This document shows, piece by piece, positions 7,472 to 12,754 of a stretch of DNA of 12,754 bases. A program made the position numbers and the translations under genes. The first letter of the stretch is position 1, and each line of letters opens with the position of its first letter. Where the stretch lies: the NCBI GenBank assembly GCA_009693225.1, contig SHXP01000042.1:1-12754 (forward strand), read 5' to 3'. Source of the stretch: Limnohabitans sp. Lineage in GTDB: Bacteria; Pseudomonadota; Gammaproteobacteria; Burkholderiales; Burkholderiaceae_C. A model generated the notes under the pieces. It searched no databases. It was given only the letters and a program-made list of their open reading frames with translations, and was not told the origin of the DNA.

Positions 7472-7887
7472 TTGACACTGGCTGGATTCACCCAGTTCTC
7501 TAATTTCAAACCCTCAATCCGCCCAAACTCGCGGGTGTTGTTGGTCACGCACACCGCATCCAGGGCCAAGGCATGGCAAGCGCTGAGCAAGTCTAATTCA
7601 CCAACCATGTGACCTGATTGACGCAGTGCATGCTTGTGCCGGGCGAAGTGCCACATGGCGTCTTGCGTCCACGGCAGCACACGCATTTCACTCAAGAATA
7701 ACTCCAGCACCTTGCGGTTGCGGTCTTTGTGCGCGCTCTTTTCAACGCCGTAGGCCAACCCGGCCACCACGATGGAAGACAGCGCCACACGGTCCGCACC
7801 CAGTTCGTTCAAGCGCGACAGCACATCGGGCACACCACGCTGAATGTAGATCACCGTGTTGTAGTCAAGCAGGTAAAGAGAAGACAT
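7468..7887 (-). CDS. vapC: VapC-type PIN-domain toxin, active-site Glu replaced
   Basis: A 139-residue PIN-domain protein of the VapC toxin family; characterised relatives (Shigella/Salmonella VapC) are Mg-dependent nucleases cutting initiator tRNA. The match runs the whole length: YLLDYNTVIYI (Asp8), SSIVVAGLAYGVEKS, GELDLLSACHALALDA (Asp99), VTNNTREFGRIEGLKLENW. The residue equivalent to catalytic Glu42 of the enteric toxins, normally in an 'AEL' triplet, is Gly43 (codon GGG, complement of 7759-7761), one transition from GAG. Asp8 and Asp99 are kept. Activity may therefore be weakened or lost; this is inferred. The start overlaps the vapB stop (TGATG) and the stop overlaps the meaB start. 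Confidence 0.9.
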   Translation of the reverse strand: MSSLYLLDYNTVIYIQRGVPDVLSRLNELGADRVALSSIVVAGLAYGVEKSAHKDRNRKVLELFLSEMRVLPWTQDAMWHFARHKHALRQSGHMVGELDLLSACHALALDAVCVTNNTREFGRIEGLKLENWVNPASVK

Positions 7888-8147
7888 CAGTCAAGGCTTT
7901 CGATATCGTCCACCTGCAAGGTGTGATCACGCTCTATTTCCTCGGGCATACCCTGCCAGCCACTCAGAATGGACTGCAAACGCTTGCCCCAATCATTGGA
8001 TTCGCCCTGTTTGGGACGAAGAATCACGGTGTTGCCCACCTTTTCAATGAACACCTCAGCTGTGTCAAACCGGTAGGCTTTGGGCAGGCGCACCGCTTGG
8101 CTGCGGCCTGTGATGAAGATTTTGGCGGTGTCGGCGTGTTGAGTCAT
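7887..8147 (-). CDS. vapB: VapB-type antitoxin, AbrB/SpoVT DNA-binding
   Basis: An 86-residue antitoxin. Residues 7-50 form the swapped-hairpin AbrB-type DNA-binding domain, with the hallmark TAKIFITGRSQAVRLPKAYRF followed by EVFIEKVGNTVILRPK. The C-terminal part (about 51-86: GWQGMPEEIERDHTLQ and an acidic end) is the region that in this family wraps round the toxin groove. Its stop shares one base with the vapC start. The ATG at 8147 has a G-run (complement of 8154-8158) about 6 bases upstream. VapB-VapC complexes usually repress their own promoter, and a suitable palindrome lies upstream at 8180-8192. Confidence 0.9.
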   Translation of the reverse strand: MTQHADTAKIFITGRSQAVRLPKAYRFDTAEVFIEKVGNTVILRPKQGESNDWGKRLQSILSGWQGMPEEIERDHTLQVDDIESLD

Positions 8148-8173
8148 GGCGCGCCCCCAGTGATAGATATTAA

Positions 8174-8202
8174 ATGATACCTATTCAATAGGATTGATAC
8201 AA
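8174..8202 (-). promoter_or_regulatory. Candidate vapBC promoter with palindromic operator
   Basis: In the AT-rich 58-base gap between the mutase stop and vapB, the minus strand reads TTGTAT (complement of 8197-8202), 17 bases, then TATCAT (complement of 8174-8179), a plausible sigma-70 pair with a good -10 and a weak -35. The spacer holds a perfect palindrome, CCTATT-C-AATAGG (8180-8192). TGATAC also occurs twice, at 8175-8180 and 8195-8200, 20 bases apart, which would put both copies on the same helix face. This is where a VapB operator would be expected. The sites are visible; their function is inferred. Confidence 0.5.
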
Positions 8203-8205
8203 GCG

Positions 8206-10383
8206 TCAAGCCAAAGACTTGTTGATCTGCTCCAGCACGTCTCTGGCGCTCACAGGAATCGGCGTGCCGGGGCCGTAAATGCCTTTGACGCCTGACTGGT
8301 ACAGGAAATCGTAGTCCTGGCGGGGAATGACGCCGCCGACAAACACAATGATGTCGTCAGCGCCTTGTTTTTTCAGTTCGGCAATGATGGCCGGCACCAG
8401 TGTTTTGTGGCCGGCTGCCAGCGTGGACACGCCGACGGCGTGCACATCGTTTTCAATCGCCTGCCTGGCGCATTCCTCGGGGGTTTGAAACAGCGGGCCG
8501 ATGTCCACGTCAAAGCCCAGGTCGGCAAACGCCGTGGCCACCACTTTGGCGCCCCGGTCATGGCCGTCCTGACCGAGCTTGGAAATCATGACGCGCGGGC
8601 GGCGTCCCTGCTTTTGCGCAAAGGCAGCAATATCGGCTTTCAAGGCATCCCAATACGCCATGGTGTCTCCTTCGTGCTCGCCCGCATCGTAAGCGGCTGC
8701 GTAAACGCCGCTGATTTTCTGCGTGTCGGCACGGTGTCTGCCGAACACTTTCTCCAGCGCATCGCTGACCTCGCCCACGGTTGCGCGCAAACGTACAGCT
8801 TTGATCGACAAGTCCAACAGATTGCCACTGCCGTCCTTGGCAGCCTGAGTCAAAGCGTCTAATGCCTTGACCACAGCGGCGTTGTCGCGTACCTCCTTGA
8901 TACGGTGCAATCTTTCGATTTGCGAATCGCGCACCTTGACGTTGTCGATGTCGCGCACATCGACCGCGTCCAGGGTTTTCAACGTGTATTTATTGACGCC
9001 GACGATCACGTCCTGCCCGGAATCGATGCGCGCCTGTTTGTCAGCGGCAGCCGCTTCAATTTTCAGCTTGGCCCAGCCCGAACCCACCGCCTTGGTCATG
9101 CCGCCCATGGCGTTGACTTCCTCGATGATTTTCCAGGCCTCATCAGCCATGTCTTGGGTGAGTTTTTCCATCATGTAACTGCCGGCCCAGGGATCGATCA
9201 CATTGGTGATGTGCGTTTCTTCCTGGATGATGAGTTGCGTGTTGCGGGCAATGCGTGCGGAAAACTCGGTGGGCAGCGCAATCGCTTCATCAAAACTGTT
9301 GGTGTGCAGGCTTTGGGTGCCGCCGAACACCGCAGCCATGGCTTCGATGGTGGTACGCACGATATTGTTGTACGGGTCCTGTTCAGTCAGGGACCAGCCC
9401 GAGGTCTGGCAATGCGTGCGCAACATCAGGCTCTTGGGGGTTTTCGCGCCCACTTCCTGCATGATGCGGCACCACAGCAATCGCGCTGCACGCATCTTGG
9501 CGATTTCCAGATAGAAATTCATGCCTATGGCCCAGAAGAACGACAAACGCGGTGCGAACGCGTCCACGTCCAGCCCTTGCTTCATGGCGGTGCGGACATA
9601 TTCCTGGCCGTCGGCCAGTGTCAATGCGAGTTCGAGCGCCTGATTGGCACCGGCTTCCTGCATGTGGTAGCCGCTGATGCTGATCGAGTTGAACTTGGGC
9701 ATGTGCGAGGCGGTGTAGGCAATGATGTCGCCGACGATGCGCATGCTGGGTTCGGGCGGATAGATATAGGTGTTGCGCACCATGAATTCTTTGAGGATGT
9801 CGTTTTGTATGGTGCCGCTGAGTTGGTCCTGCGACACGCCCTGCTCTTCGGCCGCCACCACATAACCGGCGAGCACCGGCAGCACAGCGCCGTTCATGGT
9901 CATGGACACAGACACCTTGTCCAGCGGAATCCGGTCAAACAAAATCTTCATATCCTCGATAGAGTCGATGGCCACACCGGCCTTGCCGACGTCGCCGGTC
10001 ACACGCGGGTGGTTGGAGTCATAACCCCGGTGCGTGGCCAGATCAAACGCCACCGACACACCCTGACCGCCGGCCTCGAGGGCTTTGCGGTAAAAAGCAT
10101 TGGATTCTTCGGCGGTGGAAAAACCCGCGTACTGGCGGATGGTCCACGGGCGCGCCGCGTACATGCTGGCCTGCGGTCCGCGTAAAAAAGGCGCAAAGCC
10201 CGGCAAGGTGTCGGTATAGGGCAAGAATGCAGTGTCCTGCGCCGTGTACAAAGGTTTGACGGTGATGCCGTCGGGTGTCACCCAGTTGAGCTTGTTCAGG
10301 TCGGCGCCGGGGGTGGACTTGGCCGCTGCTTTTTCCCAATCCGTGATGCTGTGTTTGGCGAAAGTGAATTTGTCTTGACTCAT
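8206..10383 (-). CDS. scpA: Methylmalonyl-CoA mutase, single-chain, B12-dependent
   Basis: A 725-residue catalytic mutase that interconverts (R)-methylmalonyl-CoA and succinyl-CoA through an adenosylcobalamin radical. The N-terminal TIM barrel (about 40-560) carries substrate residues Tyr85 (RPWTIRQYAGFST), Tyr239 and His240 (ISISGYHMQEAGANQ), four positions before Tyr89, Tyr243 and His244 of the Propionibacterium enzyme. The C-terminal B12-binding domain has DGHDRGAKV with the cobalt-ligating His608, then VGVSTLAAGH and VFVGGVIP. Length and motifs point to a full catalytic chain rather than the B12-less small subunit, and no small subunit lies nearby. The ATG at 10383 starts 6 bases after the decarboxylase stop with no clear Shine-Dalgarno, suggesting coupling. 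No cobalamin riboswitch can fit upstream within this gap. Confidence 0.96.
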   Translation of the reverse strand: MSQDKFTFAKHSITDWEKAAAKSTPGADLNKLNWVTPDGITVKPLYTAQDTAFLPYTDTLPGFAPFLRGPQASMYAARPWTIRQYAGFSTAEESNAFYRKALEAGGQGVSVAFDLATHRGYDSNHPRVTGDVGKAGVAIDSIEDMKILFDRIPLDKVSVSMTMNGAVLPVLAGYVVAAEEQGVSQDQLSGTIQNDILKEFMVRNTYIYPPEPSMRIVGDIIAYTASHMPKFNSISISGYHMQEAGANQALELALTLADGQEYVRTAMKQGLDVDAFAPRLSFFWAIGMNFYLEIAKMRAARLLWCRIMQEVGAKTPKSLMLRTHCQTSGWSLTEQDPYNNIVRTTIEAMAAVFGGTQSLHTNSFDEAIALPTEFSARIARNTQLIIQEETHITNVIDPWAGSYMMEKLTQDMADEAWKIIEEVNAMGGMTKAVGSGWAKLKIEAAAADKQARIDSGQDVIVGVNKYTLKTLDAVDVRDIDNVKVRDSQIERLHRIKEVRDNAAVVKALDALTQAAKDGSGNLLDLSIKAVRLRATVGEVSDALEKVFGRHRADTQKISGVYAAAYDAGEHEGDTMAYWDALKADIAAFAQKQGRRPRVMISKLGQDGHDRGAKVVATAFADLGFDVDIGPLFQTPEECARQAIENDVHAVGVSTLAAGHKTLVPAIIAELKKQGADDIIVFVGGVIPRQDYDFLYQSGVKGIYGPGTPIPVSARDVLEQINKSLA

Positions 10384-10389
10384 GGTTGT

Positions 10390-12675
10390 TTAAAGTTTGA
10401 CGCAATCTGCAAAGTAATGGGTAACGCCGAGTTCGTCCTTTTCTTCGACAAGGCCGTGTATATCGGTTTCAAAACCGGGGCACTTCAGGTTGAACTCACG
10501 CGCGAATTTCAAATAGTCGATGATTTTCTTATTGAACACTTCACCTGGAATCAGCAAAGGAATACCCGGCGGGTAAGGCGTGACCAGGCTGGTGGTGATG
10601 CGCCCGAGCAAATCATCAATAGGTACGCGCTCGGTGTTGCGGTGCGCGATTTGCGCGTAAGCATCGCTGGGCTTCATGGCGGGTTTTAAATCGCTGAGGT
10701 ACATCTCGGTGGTCAAACGCGCAATATCGTGTTTGGCATGCAGCGTGTGAATATGGTTGCACAGGTCACGCAAACCCATGCGCTCGTACTTGGGGTGCTT
10801 TTGACAGAACTCGGGGAGAATGCGCCATATCGGTTGATTGCGGTCGTAATCGTCCTTGAACTGCTGCAACGCCGTCAGCAAGGAATTCCAACGGCCTTTG
10901 GTGATACCGATGGTGAACATGATGAAGAAACTGTAGAGACCGGTTTTCTCGACAATCACCCCGTGCTCGGCCAGAAACTTGGTGACGATGCTGGCTGGAA
11001 TACCGGCGTCGTCAAACTTGCCGTCCAGGCGCAATCCCGGCGTGACGATGGTGGCCTTGATCGGGTCCAGCATATTGAAACCATCGGCTAGGTTGCCGAA
11101 ACCGTGCCAGTTGGGCGCATCGGTTTTTTTCACACGGCCTTTTTTCTCCGCCTTGATCACCCAGTCGTCAGCGCGACCGACACCGTCTTCCACCAGGTTG
11201 TCCGGGCCCCACACCTTGAACCACCAGTCCTTGCCGTATTCGGCATCGACTTTGCGCATGGCGCGCCGGAAATCCAGCGCCTCGGCGATGCTTTCCTCCA
11301 CCAGGGCCGTACCGCCGGGCGGCTCCATCATGGCGGCGGCCACGTCGCAACTGGCGATGATGCTGTATTGCGGGCTGGTACTGGTGTGCATCAAATACGC
11401 TTCGTTGAACAAATGCCGGTCCAGCTTGTTTTCCTGCGAGTCCTGCACCAGCACATGGCTGGCCTGACTGATACCGGCCAGCAATTTGTGCACGGATTGC
11501 GTCGAATACACCATGGCTTCTTTGGGGCGAATGCGTTTTTTGCCCATGGCGTGAAAGGTGCCGTAAAAAGGATGGAAGGCGGCGTGCGGCAGCCAGGCTT
11601 CGTCGAAATGAATATTGGGTATGTAGCCGTCAAGCATTTGCTTGATGGATTCTGTGTTGTACAAAACACCGTCATAGGTTGACTGCGTCAAGGTCATGAC
11701 CTTGGGTTGAATGGCTTTAACATCCCTGCCTGTGAGCAGAGGATTGGACTTGATCTTGGCCCTGATAGCCTCGGGTTCAAATTCGCTTTTGGGGATGGGA
11801 CCGATGATGCCGAAATGGTTGCGTGTGGGTTTGAGAAACACCGGGATCGCACCGGTCATGATGATGGCGTGCAACACAGACTTGTGGCAGTTGCGGTCGA
11901 CCACCACCACATCGCCCGGAGCGACGGTGTGGTGCCAGACGATTTTGTTGGAGGTGCTGGTGCCGTTGGTGACAAAGAAACAATGGTCGGCATTGAAAAT
12001 ACGCGCGGCATTGCGCTCGCTCTCGCCGATAGCGCCGTCATGGTCAAGCAACTGGCCGAGTTCCTCTACCGCATTGCATACGTCTGCACGCAACATGTTT
12101 TCACCGAAGAACTGGTGAAACATCTGACCGACCGGGCTTTTCAAAAAAGCCACGCCGCCCGAATGCCCCGGGCAGTGCCATGAATACGAGCCGTCCTCGG
12201 CGTAATCAAGCAATGCCTTGAAGAAAGGCGGCTGCACACCTTCCAGATAACTTTTGGCTTCGTGGATGATGTGTCGCGCCACAAACTCCGGCGTGTCCTC
12301 GAACATGTGAATAAACCCGTGCAATTCACGCAGAATGACGTTGGGCAGATGGCGGGAGGTTTTGGTTTCGCCGTAGACATAAATGGGCACATCGGCGTTT
12401 TTTCGGCGCACTTCATCGATGAAGCTGCGCAGGTTCAGCACAGCCGGATCCAGATCCGGGCCGGGCGTGAACTCCTCGTCATCGATAGAGAGAATAAAGG
12501 CACTGGCACGTGATTGCTGTTGCGCGAACTGGCTCAGGTCCCCGTAACTGGTGACGCCCATGACCTCGTATCCCTCGCCCTCGATGGCCTGTGCCAGAGC
12601 CCGGATGCCCAGACCCGATGTATTCTCGGAACGGAAATCTTCATCAATGATGACGATGGGAAAACGAAATTTCAT
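10390..12675 (-). CDS. Orn/Lys/Arg decarboxylase, fold type I PLP enzyme
   Basis: A 761-residue basic amino acid decarboxylase of the large inducible AdiA/LdcC/CadA/SpeF class, most like AdiA in length and in VVVVDRNCHKS and STYDGVLYN. Residues 1-130 form a receiver-like wing domain, then comes the PLP-binding core with SWHCPGHSGG (165-174), TNGTSTSNK (236-244), His264 stacking on PLP, Asp358 (HFDEAW) contacting the ring nitrogen, and the Schiff-base Lys397 in STQSVHKLLAGISQAS; the C-terminal domain contains PYPPGIPLLIPGE. Which of arginine, lysine or ornithine is used cannot be read from these motifs. CTCC at 12682-12685 (complement GGAG) is the ribosome binding site. No antiporter gene is adjacent, so an acid-resistance role is not supported by the visible context; polyamine or diamine production is equally possible. 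It is the first gene of the train leading into the mutase. Confidence 0.9.
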   Translation of the reverse strand: MKFRFPIVIIDEDFRSENTSGLGIRALAQAIEGEGYEVMGVTSYGDLSQFAQQQSRASAFILSIDDEEFTPGPDLDPAVLNLRSFIDEVRRKNADVPIYVYGETKTSRHLPNVILRELHGFIHMFEDTPEFVARHIIHEAKSYLEGVQPPFFKALLDYAEDGSYSWHCPGHSGGVAFLKSPVGQMFHQFFGENMLRADVCNAVEELGQLLDHDGAIGESERNAARIFNADHCFFVTNGTSTSNKIVWHHTVAPGDVVVVDRNCHKSVLHAIIMTGAIPVFLKPTRNHFGIIGPIPKSEFEPEAIRAKIKSNPLLTGRDVKAIQPKVMTLTQSTYDGVLYNTESIKQMLDGYIPNIHFDEAWLPHAAFHPFYGTFHAMGKKRIRPKEAMVYSTQSVHKLLAGISQASHVLVQDSQENKLDRHLFNEAYLMHTSTSPQYSIIASCDVAAAMMEPPGGTALVEESIAEALDFRRAMRKVDAEYGKDWWFKVWGPDNLVEDGVGRADDWVIKAEKKGRVKKTDAPNWHGFGNLADGFNMLDPIKATIVTPGLRLDGKFDDAGIPASIVTKFLAEHGVIVEKTGLYSFFIMFTIGITKGRWNSLLTALQQFKDDYDRNQPIWRILPEFCQKHPKYERMGLRDLCNHIHTLHAKHDIARLTTEMYLSDLKPAMKPSDAYAQIAHRNTERVPIDDLLGRITTSLVTPYPPGIPLLIPGEVFNKKIIDYLKFAREFNLKCPGFETDIHGLVEEKDELGVTHYFADCVKL

Positions 12676-12754
12676 CTACAACTCCAATCAGCTTGCCGGT
12701 CGGCCTGACAATAAACCATAAAGTGTACCCGCCGACCCAACTGCTACAATGTAA
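12676..12754 (-). promoter_or_regulatory. Upstream region of the decarboxylase operon, weak promoter candidates
   Basis: This 79-base end segment has no gene. On the minus strand TTGTAG (complement of 12744-12749), 16 bases, then TACACT (complement of 12722-12727) is a weak promoter-like pair for the decarboxylase. On the plus strand TACAAT at 12745-12750 could be a -10 element for a divergent gene beyond the window, though no good -35 is seen. Neither is strong. Confidence 0.25.

Noticed and set aside
8905..10185. A 426-codon plus-strand open frame opposite the mutase gene
   Set aside because: It lies wholly antisense to a textbook methylmalonyl-CoA mutase, has low-complexity His/Gly/Arg-rich translation with no recognisable domain, and is explained by GC-rich codon use on the other strand.
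10384..12754. Adenosylcobalamin riboswitch for the mutase operon
   Set aside because: Only 6 bases precede the mutase and 79 bases precede the decarboxylase within the window; no B12-box-like conserved core was seen.
1..12754. CRISPR array, tRNA or rRNA genes
   Set aside because: No spaced direct repeats and no cloverleaf or rRNA-like stretch were seen; nearly all the window is protein coding.

Overview
The window looks like chromosomal DNA of a betaproteobacterium, most likely Burkholderiales. This rests on the protein styles (intracellular PHB depolymerase with a Cys nucleophile, soluble RnfB-like ferredoxin, single-chain methylmalonyl-CoA mutase), the moderately high GC, and the gene set; no marker gene proves the taxon. 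The content is mostly central carbon storage and propionyl-CoA metabolism.

Layout. Positions 1-200 hold the 3' end of an insertion sequence: the last codons of an IS5-like transposase plus its non-coding tail. A plus-strand pair follows: phaZ (314-1684, intracellular polyhydroxybutyrate depolymerase) and, 5 bases later, a GTG-started RnfB-like 12-cysteine iron-sulfur protein (1690-2283). An 81-base convergent gap with a hairpin separates this pair from a long minus-strand gene train that fills the rest of the window. In transcription order the train is: a fold-type I PLP-dependent basic amino acid decarboxylase (12675-10390), methylmalonyl-CoA mutase (10383-8206), a vapB/vapC toxin-antitoxin pair (8147-7887, 7887-7468), the MCM chaperone GTPase meaB (7471-6464), pccB (6439-4907), pccA (4889-2844), and a VOC-fold protein resembling methylmalonyl-CoA epimerase (2847-2365).

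How the genes work together. PccA and PccB carboxylate propionyl-CoA to (S)-methylmalonyl-CoA, the VOC protein is the obvious candidate to epimerise it to the (R) form, the B12-dependent mutase makes succinyl-CoA, and MeaB protects and gates the mutase. This is a complete propionyl-CoA to succinyl-CoA route in one gene train. PhaZ on the opposite strand releases stored hydroxyalkanoate; a metabolic tie between PHA turnover and propionyl-CoA is plausible but inferred.

The most unusual feature is the toxin-antitoxin module lodged inside the pathway operon. Stop and start codons overlap from vapB to vapC and again from vapC to meaB, so the metabolic chaperone gene appears translationally coupled to a toxin gene. 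The toxin has Gly where its family has an active-site Glu, one transition away from the usual codon. An AT-rich 58-base gap before vapB carries a promoter-like pair of boxes with a perfect palindrome filling the spacer, so VapB/VapC autoregulation could feed into meaB-pccB-pccA expression.
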